Shown: positions 1 to 8,681 of the stretch, piece after piece
Numbering within the stretch: position 1 is the stretch's first letter
Layout of the letters: every line of letters starts with the position of its first letter
From: UBA8106 sp913052135
GTDB lineage: Bacteria; Acidobacteriota; Vicinamibacteria; Vicinamibacterales; UBA823
Reading direction: 5' to 3'
DNA length: 57,293 nucleotides
NCBI GenBank assembly: GCA_913052135.1
Contig: CAJXDY010000010.1
Span: 1-57,293, forward strand
Program-made: the position numbers and the translations under genes
The notes under the pieces: generated by a model
Database searches by the model: none
Seen by the model: only the letters and a program-made list of their open reading frames with translations
Told to the model about the DNA's origin: nothing

Positions 1-50
1 ACTGACCCCCGCCGTGTGAAGGCGATGCTCTACCACTGAGCCAAGCGCCC
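1..50 (-). tRNA. tRNA-Val (anticodon CAC), 5' part only
   Basis: Read on the minus strand, the first 50 bases give an acceptor 5' strand (GGGCGCT), a D arm with GGCTCAGTGGTAGAGC, and an anticodon arm tcgcc-ttcacac-ggcgg, which puts CAC at positions 34-36 (valine, codon GUG). The variable loop begins at the window edge; the T arm and 3' acceptor strand lie outside. The adjacent protein gene on the same strand ends at 79, so the tRNA may be read from its own promoter or by read-through. No T-rich terminator is visible between them. Confidence 0.85.
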
Positions 51-78
51 ACTCGTAAATGCTACGTGCTGTGTGATA

Positions 79-588
79 TCAACGAAGCTTGCCGATAAGC
101 AACCTAAGTATCTCGGCATAGTCTTGGTCGGCTTGCGCATACAAGTCACTCACATCCAGCGCGACTTGCTGGCCACCACGATTGACGCTATCGCGAGGAC
201 CCTCAGTAGCCGACCCAGCCTGCAGTCCATCTGCACCAAAATCGTCCACGAAAAAACGTGCTGCGGGATCCGAAGCACTACTTAAATCTATGTAGACATT
301 TCGATAGTCTTCATTGTCCAGCATCCCACTCATAATGAGTGGCGCTGAATACGGAGCCGAAACAGCCAACACTTGACGACCAGAAAAATAAAGAGCCGCA
401 ACAAAATGGTTTTCCTTGGTCGGGTCTTGCGTAGCGATAGCACTCAACTCCTGATCGTCCATAAGTTGCTTTAACTGCTCTACTAAGGATGCAGAGCTTG
501 TGGGTTGGGCCTGTGATACGAAGGAACCGAACAAAAACATTACGCCGACAACGAAGAGGCTTCGCAATAATTTACAACATCTTGTCAT
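79..588 (-). CDS. Small secreted protein of unknown function
   Basis: I do not recognise this 169-residue protein. It begins with a basic N-region (MTRCCKLLR), a hydrophobic stretch of about 18 residues and a small-residue region ending near SQA-QP around residue 28, a good Sec signal peptide. The mature part is hydrophilic, with no cysteine cluster and no metal motif. The C-terminus (about residues 140-169) is a predicted amphipathic helix ending in LLIGKLR. It lies 27 bases downstream of the small membrane protein that ends at 616, on the same strand, so the two are probably co-transcribed. Codon use resembles the neighbours. It is probably periplasmic or exported; no function can be inferred. 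Confidence 0.7.
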   Translation of the reverse strand: MTRCCKLLRSLFVVGVMFLFGSFVSQAQPTSSASLVEQLKQLMDDQELSAIATQDPTKENHFVAALYFSGRQVLAVSAPYSAPLIMSGMLDNEDYRNVYIDLSSASDPAARFFVDDFGADGLQAGSATEGPRDSVNRGGQQVALDVSDLYAQADQDYAEILRLLIGKLR

Positions 589-615
589 GATTACGCACCT
601 GTATTATCTTCACGA

Positions 616-945
616 TCAGCCAATGAACATCGAATCCTCGTCCTCCGTGTTACGTGTTGCAGGAGGTGGTGGTTGACTTTTTTGAAACGTCTTCTTCATA
701 GACTCAAACGCGGTCCTAAGACCTTCAATTAGACCAAGTTCTTCTCGAGCTTGATTAATAACTACATCTTTCATCGTATTGAGTCGTCCAACTAGCGGTT
801 TGATTTCACGCTTAAATTCTCCAGCTAGATCATCCACGCGACGACCCAAACGTCGCACATAGAGTATGGCTCCAATCTGCAGTATGGCCATAAAGGTCGT
901 TGCAATCGCGATAATCGCTAGCAGCACAAGAGCTAAAGAAGTCAT
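616..945 (-). CDS. Small single-pass membrane protein with helical cytoplasmic domain
   Basis: A 109-residue protein if started at the ATG at 945. The frame stays open to a GTG at 975, but a strong purine-rich Shine-Dalgarno (950-958) sits just before the ATG, so I prefer the shorter form. An N-terminal hydrophobic helix (about residues 2-30, TSLALVLLAIIAIATTFMA) is followed by a basic RRLGRR patch and a roughly 60-residue helical segment, then a proline-rich tail (QPPPPAT). The layout recalls DUF948-like proteins (membrane anchor plus coiled coil), but I cannot assign the family firmly. It is likely co-transcribed with the secreted protein downstream. Confidence 0.7.
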   Translation of the reverse strand: MTSLALVLLAIIAIATTFMAILQIGAILYVRRLGRRVDDLAGEFKREIKPLVGRLNTMKDVVINQAREELGLIEGLRTAFESMKKTFQKSQPPPPATRNTEDEDSMFIG

Positions 946-949
946 AAAT

Positions 950-958
950 CCCCCACCT
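950..958 (-). promoter_or_regulatory. Ribosome binding site deciding the start at 945
   Basis: On the minus strand the bases AGGTGGGGG end four bases before the ATG at 945-943. They lie inside the alternative GTG-started frame (975) and favour initiation at the internal ATG. Confidence 0.55.
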
Positions 959-1062
959 ACCGCCTCAATCACCACCCGAATTAAAACCTCATCCAGAGAT
1001 TCAAGACAGCTACCGAACCTGCCCTATTTTCTCACAAAAACAACCTGCTCACCCAACTTCAG

Positions 1063-3084
1063 TCAGAAAGTATCAGAATGAACCACTATTCCGGCACCAG
1101 GTAACTGGAGCTTTTTGATGCGATCTCGGATCTGAGCAGCACGCTCAAACTCCAAATTGGCCGCAGCAGCTTGCATTTCCGACTGCAATTTAGCAATCTT
1201 GCCATCGAGTTCAGCCTGACTACGAAACGACTCTTGTTCATTCGGAACCCTCGAAACGGTCACGTAATCACCTTCGTAGGCTCTTCCGATTACACCATCG
1301 ATCTCCTTAATGATGGTAGTAGGCGTAATACCGTGCTCCTCATTGTAGGCTTGCTGAATCTTGCGACGACGCCGAGTCTCATCTATGGCAGTTTGTATTG
1401 ACCCAGTCTCAACATCCGCATACATGATGACTCTACCATTGATATTCCTAGCTGCACGCCCTGAGGTTTGAATCAGTGAACCACTAGAACGTAAAAACCC
1501 TTCTTTGTCAGCATCTAGAATTGCGACAAGTGACACTTCTGGAAGATCAAGACCTTCTCGTAACAAATTGATTCCAATCAATACGTCAAATACTCCTCTG
1601 CGCAGATCCTGTAAAATTTCCACTCTTTCCAAGGTATCAATATCTGAATGAAGATACCTGACTCGAACTCCGAGTTCTTGATAGTACTTTGTCAAATCCT
1701 CAGCCATCCGTTTCGTAAGTGTTGTAACGAGGCTGCGTTCACTACAAGTAGCGCGCTGTCGAACCTCAGCCAGTAAATCATCTATCTGTCCCTTGACCGG
1801 CCGGAGTTCAATCACTGGATCAAGTAGCCCAGTAGGTCTAATAATCTGCTCCACAACAACCCCATCTGACATTGACATCTCGTAAGGACCTGGAGTCGCA
1901 GAGACAAAAACAAGTTGGCCTGCCCTACTCTTCCATTCCTCAAAATTTAATGGACGGTTATCGAGAGCTGACGGAAGACGGAAGCCATAATCAACAAGAA
2001 CCTCCTTGCGAGAACGATCAGACTTGTACATCCCACGCAACTGGGGCACCGTTTGGTGACTCTCGTCGACGATCGTTAAGGCATCGTCAGGAAAATAGTC
2101 AAGCAATGTGGGTGGAGGTTCACCGGGCTCTCGACCGGATAGGTGTCGCGAATAGTTTTCGATGCCATGACAATATCCAATTTCCCTAATCATTTCGAGA
2201 TCAAGCATGGTCCTTTGATGCAACCGGCGAGCCTCTAAAGTTTTACCGACAGCCTCAAGTTTCGGTCGGCATTCGTCTAACTCTGCTTTAATCGTCTCTT
2301 GTGCTTGAAGTGTTCGTTCTCTTGGAAGAACAAAATGTGATTTTGGATAGACTGCAATCTTCTGGTGCTGTCTCTTTGAATGACCCGTAATGGGATCAAT
2401 ACTCGATAATTCTTCTATCGCATCACCGAATAATTCAATGCGTAACGCCTCCTCATCATAGGAAGGATAAACTTCAATAACATCACCACGAACCCTAAAC
2501 GTACCTCTTGTAAACTCCTGATCATTACGCTCGTACTGGATCTCGACTAGTTTACGAAGAAGCCATTCACGCTCAACCTGCTGTCCGCAGTGCAGCGGAA
2601 GCAACATGTCGAAATAGGCCTCTGGAGAACCTAGACCATAAATACAGGATACGCTTGACACAATGATTACGTCACGACGTTCGAACAGAGAACGAGTCGC
2701 AGATAATCGCATCCGGTCGATTTGATCATTGATTGTAGCTTCCTTCTCAATGTATGAATCAGTAGAAGGAATGTAGGCTTCGGGCTGATAGTAATCATAG
2801 TAGCTCACGAAGTACTCAACCGCATTGTAAGGAAAGAAACGTTTAAACTCTTGGTATAACTGTGCAGCAAGCGTTTTGTTGTGAACCATAACCAAGGTAG
2901 GCCGCTTCACGCGTGCGATGCAGTGTGCCATCGTGAACGTCTTACCCGAACCAGTCACACCAAGGAGCACCTGATGTGGATCACCTCGCTCAAGACCCGA
3001 GGTTAGCTCCTCAATTGCTCGTTCTTGGTCTCCACCTAATTGAAAATCTGTTACTAACTGAAATTGACCATCGTCGGAATTCAT
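1063..3084 (-). CDS. uvrB: Excinuclease ABC subunit B
   Basis: UvrB is the damage-verifying helicase-like subunit of UvrABC nucleotide excision repair. The 673-residue length (from the ATG at 3084; a GTG at 3099 adds five residues) is typical. Visible are the Walker A GVTGSGKT about 45 residues in, the beta-hairpin segment rich in tyrosine (YYDYYQPEAYIPSTD) that inserts between DNA strands, the DEAD-like DESH box, helicase motifs in the second RecA domain (SGRAARN), and a C-terminal UVR motif (LEFERAAQIRDRIKKLQ) that contacts UvrC. uvrA and uvrC are not in the window. It stands alone on the minus strand, about 75 bases after the VWA gene. No clear Shine-Dalgarno supports either start. Confidence 0.98.
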   Translation of the reverse strand: MNSDDGQFQLVTDFQLGGDQERAIEELTSGLERGDPHQVLLGVTGSGKTFTMAHCIARVKRPTLVMVHNKTLAAQLYQEFKRFFPYNAVEYFVSYYDYYQPEAYIPSTDSYIEKEATINDQIDRMRLSATRSLFERRDVIIVSSVSCIYGLGSPEAYFDMLLPLHCGQQVEREWLLRKLVEIQYERNDQEFTRGTFRVRGDVIEVYPSYDEEALRIELFGDAIEELSSIDPITGHSKRQHQKIAVYPKSHFVLPRERTLQAQETIKAELDECRPKLEAVGKTLEARRLHQRTMLDLEMIREIGYCHGIENYSRHLSGREPGEPPPTLLDYFPDDALTIVDESHQTVPQLRGMYKSDRSRKEVLVDYGFRLPSALDNRPLNFEEWKSRAGQLVFVSATPGPYEMSMSDGVVVEQIIRPTGLLDPVIELRPVKGQIDDLLAEVRQRATCSERSLVTTLTKRMAEDLTKYYQELGVRVRYLHSDIDTLERVEILQDLRRGVFDVLIGINLLREGLDLPEVSLVAILDADKEGFLRSSGSLIQTSGRAARNINGRVIMYADVETGSIQTAIDETRRRRKIQQAYNEEHGITPTTIIKEIDGVIGRAYEGDYVTVSRVPNEQESFRSQAELDGKIAKLQSEMQAAAANLEFERAAQIRDRIKKLQLPGAGIVVHSDTF

Positions 3085-3159
3085 TGTGTTGAAGAACACT
3101 AATAGGAGTAGAGGTCCAGCGCCTGAGGTGTACCTGCATCAACTCAACTTCAGAAAGGC

Positions 3160-4116
3160 TCAAAAATCCTTTTTGAAATAAGGTCCATAGTATCCCTTTC
3201 GAGTGCGAATCTTTGCGCCTTTGAGATCTGGCCGTGAAGTGTTCAATCTCACTTCAATCTCACGCCATCCACCATCAGTCAGGTCGTTAGTTGAAGAATA
3301 ACCAAAGGAATAACGGGAGTTAAGCTCTTCTACAATACGAGCATATATCTCATCGAACGGATCGGCCGTTAACGGCAAAAACACCTCTCCTCCAGTCTGC
3401 TCAGCAAACATTCGGATCTGACGCATAAGACCAGCATTGCGAGGTCGATTCTTCAGAAATCCAATAGCGTACAATGTTACGTCTGAAGCCTTAACTAAAT
3501 CGTTGACTTCACTAAAAGACATAGCGCTTCGGGTATCTCCACCATCCGTAAATAAAACAAGCACTTTTTGGCCATCCTGCCAAGAGGCGCCATCTAAATA
3601 CACACCAAGTGCGTCATATAATGCAGTCCATCCTTTTGGTTTCTGTAATCTGATTCTCTCAATGAGTCTTGGAAAATCATTTTGACTATAGCGGCCAACA
3701 CGCACTTCTGTATCAAAATCAACCAGGGTAATATCCTCAGCCTTCGTAACGGCATTCAAAAACTTGATTGCGGCGGACTGTGACATCCGCAAGTCCTGTT
3801 CCATGCTGCTGCTTGTGTCAAATAACAAGCCGAGGTGTAAGGGTGGTTGTGATGAATCGAGCATGTTGGCGCTCCTGAAATACCGTATCTCTTGAAATAT
3901 TCCCCCTTCATAAACCTCAAAATCCTTCAGCATTAAATCAGTGACAAAGTTGTCGTGTCGGTCAATCACCGTGACTCCTAAGCGCACCAGATCCACACCA
4001 CTCGTGAAAGTTGGCTGAGCCACTAACCCTTTAGCCATTCCTAAAGTGGCCAAAACTACCATTAGTAGATGCAGCACCACAAAACGACTTTTAAATTCTA
4101 ATGGCTTAAAGGTCAA
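3160..4116 (-). CDS. Secreted von Willebrand factor A protein, acidobacterial VWFA-related family
   Basis: A 318-residue exported protein. It has a signal peptide-like N-terminus (hydrophobic residues about 11-33, ending LVAQ-P) and then the short VDLVRLGVTVIDR / KDFEVYEGG segment that characterises the acidobacterial VWFA-related family. A VWA domain follows with a complete MIDAS metal site: DTSSS at residues 100-104, a threonine in KGWTALYDAL and an aspartate in LFTDGGDT. The C-terminal part (about 250-318) is a beta-rich extension. The frame begins with TTG at 4116, with AGGA ten bases upstream; no ATG or GTG precedes the signal peptide. Such domains usually mediate metal-dependent protein binding; the partner is unknown. 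It is the best taxonomic pointer in the window. Confidence 0.88.
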   Translation of the reverse strand: MTFKPLEFKSRFVVLHLLMVVLATLGMAKGLVAQPTFTSGVDLVRLGVTVIDRHDNFVTDLMLKDFEVYEGGIFQEIRYFRSANMLDSSQPPLHLGLLFDTSSSMEQDLRMSQSAAIKFLNAVTKAEDITLVDFDTEVRVGRYSQNDFPRLIERIRLQKPKGWTALYDALGVYLDGASWQDGQKVLVLFTDGGDTRSAMSFSEVNDLVKASDVTLYAIGFLKNRPRNAGLMRQIRMFAEQTGGEVFLPLTADPFDEIYARIVEELNSRYSFGYSSTNDLTDGGWREIEVRLNTSRPDLKGAKIRTRKGYYGPYFKKDF

Positions 4117-4197
4117 TTTCTATCCATCCTAAAGAGCCTCTTCACAACTACATTTCTGAAGAAACATTATCTTCCTTCTGCAGGTAATCCAGTCCCC

Positions 4198-5628
4198 TTA
4201 GACTTGAACATCGAGTCCTTCACCACTAGCACCAATGACTGGATCAATGAATTGCCGATAAGCATCTTGGTAACCCTGATCGACCAACTCATCTAAAGTC
4301 TGCCGTCGATCGGAACGCTTGTCATAAGCTCCTGACATATCGAATGGACCTAAGGGATTGTGCTCCGGACGAATGAGAAACATTTCCTGAAAATGGCTTG
4401 CCTGAACTGCCACAGCATCCTGCACCGAAGCCGCCTCAATAGAGGCCAAGTACTCACCAGTAAAGCCTCGTAAATCGGATCGTCCTCCAGTCAGCGCATG
4501 CGGACCTGTTAACTCAGCTGCAGACGACACCACGATAACTTGTTCAACACCAGCATTTAGAACCTCTTCCAACACGCGACCAACAGCGTCTGGTCGATCA
4601 CATAAACGGTGTGTTTCACCACGCCACTGACTATCAGGTGCAAACGTGATTAAGTGAGGTTCAGTTAGCACTGGAAGACTGACGGCCGAAAATAAGGCGT
4701 CGATCGTATGATCATGGCCAGCGCCAGAAAGATCCCACGTTTCGAATATACGACGAGTACCCTGTCTCATTGATGGATTAAAGAAGTGAGGACCGTACGC
4801 CTCACTCAATAGTGCAAACACGATATCGCGTCGCGCATCAATATCATGCGAAGCTATGATCAATTCTCGAAAACCTGGTTGCCCGAGATTATCACTTAGT
4901 AATTGAACATAACCATGGCTCAATCCTTCTGTGAAAGGATGGCTGATTGGGGATGCACCGCGAATTAATTTCCACAGTTCTTTAGCAAAGCAGTCTCGAA
5001 TCTCAGTAACGCTAAGCAATTCACCAAACATCTTCCTCCACAGAGCACCGTGGGTTCTTCGCCTCGCTCGCACCACTACGGATAACAGATAATTAATGCC
5101 TAGCGTGACCATCAGTGCCAGGAGAATAAACACTACTACTCTCGGCAGCACTAGGGGTAAAGCTTCGGGCAAGAACGCTGAGTTTAACCAGTGACTGTAG
5201 TAGTCAATTAACCTTATTCCAGAATCAAATCCTGTATATTTAAACACCAACGAAGCTGGGTAGACGAAAGCGGTGAGGGCTAAGAGAATTAACGGCGACA
5301 CAAGTGCTACCACGGCTGCCAGTAATATCCAACCAGTCAAACTGAAGATTTTTCGCCACCGGTAAAATTGTCCAGCAACACCACTCATCCAAATTCCATT
5401 TTTATCCCACAGCCGTGAACCACCATCAATAGCTGCAAACATCGCGCTAACTGCACCCATCCCTTGGCCTGCCACAACATCGATCTTGACACCGGCTTCT
5501 TGCAGAGCACGCAGTACACCCGCGTGATATGCACCTGCCGTTCCGCTTCCAGTCAGCACAAGAGCGGTACGAAGACTAGGTGAGTATTGTTGATTCCGAA
5601 CGTCTGAGGCGAGATTGGCTGCAGCCAA
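4198..5628 (-). CDS. Patatin-like membrane protein lacking the catalytic serine
   Basis: A 476-residue protein whose first 70 residues match the patatin phospholipase fold: a glycine-rich oxyanion loop (TGSGTAGAYHAGVLRAL, about residues 26-42) and the nucleophile-elbow region DVVAGQGMGAVSAM. In active patatins the elbow reads G-x-S-x-G; here it reads G54-Q-G56-M-G58, so the serine is glycine, encoded GGG. The second dyad signature DGG/DGA is also altered (LCDRPDA about 100 residues before the C-terminus). Two long hydrophobic segments (about 98-128 and 158-186) interrupt the domain, so it is probably membrane bound. The only initiation codon in frame upstream of the domain is a TTG at 5628. 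The frame is long and intact, so this is more likely a pseudoenzyme than a decaying gene. Confidence 0.75.
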   Translation of the reverse strand: MAAANLASDVRNQQYSPSLRTALVLTGSGTAGAYHAGVLRALQEAGVKIDVVAGQGMGAVSAMFAAIDGGSRLWDKNGIWMSGVAGQFYRWRKIFSLTGWILLAAVVALVSPLILLALTAFVYPASLVFKYTGFDSGIRLIDYYSHWLNSAFLPEALPLVLPRVVVFILLALMVTLGINYLLSVVVRARRRTHGALWRKMFGELLSVTEIRDCFAKELWKLIRGASPISHPFTEGLSHGYVQLLSDNLGQPGFRELIIASHDIDARRDIVFALLSEAYGPHFFNPSMRQGTRRIFETWDLSGAGHDHTIDALFSAVSLPVLTEPHLITFAPDSQWRGETHRLCDRPDAVGRVLEEVLNAGVEQVIVVSSAAELTGPHALTGGRSDLRGFTGEYLASIEAASVQDAVAVQASHFQEMFLIRPEHNPLGPFDMSGAYDKRSDRRQTLDELVDQGYQDAYRQFIDPVIGASGEGLDVQV

Positions 5629-5667
5629 TGTAAGAAAACCTATTGAATCAAGCGACTAGCAAATCGA

Positions 5668-6135
5668 TTATTCTTCATGAATCGTCGTAAGTTTAAGAAT
5701 CTCAAAAGTTCTGGTGCCACCTGGAGTTGGCACTAACACCTCATCACCTGCTTCTTTGCCAATTAACGCCCGCCCAATTGGTGATGAGGTTGAAATCCAA
5801 CCCTTACCCGGTTCGGCATCCTCAGCGATTACCAGTTGATAAACAACCAACTCGCCATCCGCTTCCTTCAATTCTAATGTAGATCCGAAAGCTGCTTTAT
5901 CGTGAGGCAGTTTATCTAAATTCATCAACGAAATATCAGCAATCCTCTGCTTCAACATGCTGATCTGAGCATTGACGATACCCTGTCGTTCCTTAGCGGC
6001 ATGATATTCAGCGTTCTCACGAAGATCGCCCAACTCCCTAGCAAACTTAATTTCCTTTGGAAGCTCGTGCTTCAACTCCCTTTCAAGAACTTGAAGCTGT
6101 TCTTGGAATCTTTTTAATAGACGTGCTTTTATCAT
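5668..6135 (-). CDS. greA: Transcription elongation factor GreA
   Basis: GreA enters the RNA polymerase secondary channel and stimulates cleavage of backtracked transcripts. From the ATG at 6135 the protein has 155 residues, close to the usual 157. The frame is open to a GTG at 6165, but AGG six bases before the ATG supports the shorter form. The N-terminal coiled coil carries the tip motif GDLRENAEY with the acidic residues that coordinate the catalytic Mg2+. The C-terminal FKBP-like domain includes SPIGRALIGKEAGDEV. It is divergent from the rRNA methyltransferase gene across about 185 bases that should hold both promoters; I could not pick convincing -35/-10 pairs there. Confidence 0.97.
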   Translation of the reverse strand: MIKARLLKRFQEQLQVLERELKHELPKEIKFARELGDLRENAEYHAAKERQGIVNAQISMLKQRIADISLMNLDKLPHDKAAFGSTLELKEADGELVVYQLVIAEDAEPGKGWISTSSPIGRALIGKEAGDEVLVPTPGGTRTFEILKLTTIHEE

Positions 6136-6320
6136 GCAGAGCCTATAGGAAATGACACTAAGCACAACCGCAATAACGACTCGTCCGTTGACTCCTAGAC
6201 TAGCATATCAACAACCTCATGGGGAGCCACGCTTACATGTATCGATATGATCAGGGCAAGGTTCTCTTCCGTGATTAAGTGTGCTTGGTGAAGTCCTGAA
6301 CCTCTTACATCTGCTATCCT

Positions 6321-7139
6321 GTGGCCATGAGGCTCATCTCAAGCCGCCAAAACGCTCTCGTTACTTCGTACCGATCTGTGACCCGCAGGCAACGATCTAA
6401 GATTGATAATCGTATTTTTCTTGATGGTGTCCATCTAATCGTTGAAGCTAAAACAGCTGGTCTTGCAATCCAAGAAGCAGCCTTCGACGCTGATCTCCTC
6501 GATTCAAGAGACGAAGAACTTCTCAACTTGGCAACGTCTTTGAAGAAGGAAAATACGCGGATGGTTAAGGTCACTAAGTCAGTTATGTCAGCCATCAGCC
6601 CTGTCCGCAAGCCGTCAGGTGTAGTCGCGATTACCGAACGACCATCCCCCAACCTCGACGATCTCTTGACCAATAATCGTGCGATGTTTTTGGTTCTTAT
6701 AGATATTCAAGATCCAGGTAATGTCGGCGCTATAATCAGAGCCGCCGACGGCGGTGGCGCAACAGCCGTAGTAACAGTAGGAGCAACAGCCGAGCCGTAT
6801 TCCTGGAAAGCTCTACGTGCTAGTATGGGCAGCGCCTTTCGAATTCCAGTGGTTAGCCATCACGACATCAATGATCTTGTGTTGCGCGCACGTAAGGCAC
6901 AGTTAAACATTCTTGCAACAACCCCACGGCACGGGAGTTCTCTATTCTCTTACACCTTTCCTTCGAATCCCCTGATACTGCTGGGAAATGAAGGTGCCGG
7001 ACTCCCTCGGGAAATTGTAGAATTGGTGGACGACACCGTATCAGTTCCTATGCGAGCCGGAGTCGAGTCCCTGAACGTGGCAGTCGCTGCAGGACTAGTC
7101 GTTTACGAAGCTTACCGTCAACGTCGAATGACCCCATGA
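6321..7139 (+). CDS. TrmH/SpoU-family RNA 2'-O-methyltransferase
   Basis: A 272-residue SPOUT methyltransferase that probably methylates a ribose in rRNA using S-adenosylmethionine. The N-terminal substrate-binding domain (about 1-100; SSRQNALVTSYRSV, IFLDGVHLIVEA) precedes the knotted catalytic domain with its three motifs: QDPGNVGAIIRAADGGG (motif 1, with N and R), LILLGNEGAGLPREI (motif 2) and SVPMRAGVESLNVAVAAG (motif 3). The start is GTG at 6321 or ATG at 6327. The stop overlaps the rarA start by four bases (ATGA), so the two are translationally coupled. The RlmB/TsnR subfamily cannot be fixed by eye, and no specific target nucleotide is claimed. Confidence 0.93.
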   Translation: MAMRLISSRQNALVTSYRSVTRRQRSKIDNRIFLDGVHLIVEAKTAGLAIQEAAFDADLLDSRDEELLNLATSLKKENTRMVKVTKSVMSAISPVRKPSGVVAITERPSPNLDDLLTNNRAMFLVLIDIQDPGNVGAIIRAADGGGATAVVTVGATAEPYSWKALRASMGSAFRIPVVSHHDINDLVLRARKAQLNILATTPRHGSSLFSYTFPSNPLILLGNEGAGLPREIVELVDDTVSVPMRAGVESLNVAVAAGLVVYEAYRQRRMTP

Positions 7140-8497
7140 AAACCCAACACCTTTTTCAAATAGATGATGATACTCGTAAGGGAGCTTACGCGCCGCTGGC
7201 CGAACGGATGCGTCCACGTACATTCGACGAGTTTGTTGGTCAAACCGAAATTTTAGATACGGGACAACCATTACGGGAAGCAATTGAACGAGATACTCTG
7301 CAATCCATCATCCTATGGGGTCCGCCGGGGAGCGGCAAGACAACAATTGCAAGATTAATTGCTGCGGCCAGCAAGGCACACTTTGTCGCATTCAGCGCTG
7401 TTTTGGTGGGTATCAAGGAAGTCAAGGCCGTCATGACAGAGGCAGAGGATAGACATCGGCGTTTGAATCACCGAACGATCGTCTTCATCGACGAAATTCA
7501 TCGGTTCAATAAGGCGCAACAAGATGCTTTTCTACCACGAGTGGAGTCAGGGGACATTACTCTGGTAGGCGCAACGACGGAAAATCCATCATTCGAAGTA
7601 ACTTCAGCGTTGCTCTCAAGATCACGTGTCTTTGTCCTCAAACCGCTAACACAAAAAAACCTCGCAACGGTCATTGCGCGAGCCATATCCGATCCCACTC
7701 ATGGATTAGGTGACCGTGGTCTTGTAATCACTCCAGATGCACGTAATGCAATAGCACAACATGCTAACGGTGATGCTCGTGTTGCCTTAAATTTACTGGA
7801 TATGGCCGCAAGTGTAGCCACACCAACTCAAAAAAGCGGTGTCCCAACACAAATCGATCTGGCATTCATCTCCACACTCATTCAAAAGCGCGCATTACGG
7901 TACGACAAGGGTGGCGATGAACACTTCAATATAATTTCCGCACTGCATAAATCAATGCGGAATAGCGATCCTGACGCGTCGGTCTACTGGCTCGCTAGGA
8001 TGCTCGAAGCGGGAGAAGACCCTTTATATATTGCGCGCCGACTCGTGCGCTTTGCTTCTGAGGACATCGGGAACGCGGACCCGCAAGCACTGACCATCGC
8101 GATAGCAGCGAAAGATGCGGTGCATTTCATTGGCCTACCAGAGGGCAACACCGCACTCGCCCAAGCGGTAATTTATCTAGCCACGACAACAAAGAGTAAT
8201 GCTGTGTATCGCGCCTACACGCAGGCAGCGCAAGACGCCCATGAACGGGTCGCTGAACCAGTGCCACTACATTTGCGTAATGCGCCAACCAAACTAATGA
8301 AGGACCTCGATTTTGGGAAAGACTACCGGTACGCCCACGACGAAGCTGACGGTATCAGTAACATGGACTGCCTCCCACCTGGATTGATCGATCGTGTTTA
8401 TTATGAACCTGCCACACGTGGTTATGAGGCTGAGATCAAGGAGCGATTGGCGGCCTGGAAATCTCTCAAACGTAAAAAAGGTTCAAAGTTTGTCTAG
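7136..8497 (+). CDS. rarA: Replication-associated recombination protein A (RarA/MgsA, AAA+ ATPase)
   Basis: RarA is a tetrameric clamp-loader-like ATPase that acts at stalled replication forks. The 453-residue length is usual. Visible are Walker A GPPGSGKT (residues 62-69), Walker B IVFIDEIHRFN (about 115-125), sensor 1 GATTENPS, an arginine-finger region LLSRSRV, and the long C-terminal MgsA domain (SMRNSDPDASVYWLARMLEAG, and PVPLHLRNAPTKLMK) that distinguishes it from RuvB and DnaX. It overlaps the methyltransferase gene by four bases. Its 3' end overlaps by four bases the end of a small membrane-protein gene on the other strand. Confidence 0.97.
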   Translation: MKTQHLFQIDDDTRKGAYAPLAERMRPRTFDEFVGQTEILDTGQPLREAIERDTLQSIILWGPPGSGKTTIARLIAAASKAHFVAFSAVLVGIKEVKAVMTEAEDRHRRLNHRTIVFIDEIHRFNKAQQDAFLPRVESGDITLVGATTENPSFEVTSALLSRSRVFVLKPLTQKNLATVIARAISDPTHGLGDRGLVITPDARNAIAQHANGDARVALNLLDMAASVATPTQKSGVPTQIDLAFISTLIQKRALRYDKGGDEHFNIISALHKSMRNSDPDASVYWLARMLEAGEDPLYIARRLVRFASEDIGNADPQALTIAIAAKDAVHFIGLPEGNTALAQAVIYLATTTKSNAVYRAYTQAAQDAHERVAEPVPLHLRNAPTKLMKDLDFGKDYRYAHDEADGISNMDCLPPGLIDRVYYEPATRGYEAEIKERLAAWKSLKRKKGSKFV

Positions 8498-8667
8498 CGA
8501 CTGGTCCTAGGTTTCACAAACAACCAGCCAACAACAAACGCCACGACACCAGCACCAAACGTGCGTGGACTTGGCCCAAGTGAACCAGCCTGAACGATCG
8601 CCATCAGCAAGATCGACATTCCGATTAACTGAAGAAAGCGGCCAAAGTAGTAAGCGACCTGCAGCAT
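8494..8667 (-). CDS. Small two-helix membrane protein downstream of mutL
   Basis: A 57-residue protein started at the ATG at 8667, fifteen bases after the mutL stop, with GGAG eleven bases upstream. The frame is open to 8754, but that region codes for the MutL C-terminus. It contains two hydrophobic segments (FLQLIGMSILLMAIVQAG and TFGAGVVAFVVGWLFV) separated by a short loop, and a basic end (KPRTSR). Its position suggests translation from the mutL message. Similar small proteins often follow housekeeping genes in this phylum, but I do not recognise the family and assign no function. Confidence 0.6.
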   Translation of the reverse strand: MLQVAYYFGRFLQLIGMSILLMAIVQAGSLGPSPRTFGAGVVAFVVGWLFVKPRTSR

Positions 8668-8681
8668 GTCGTCCGTATCTC

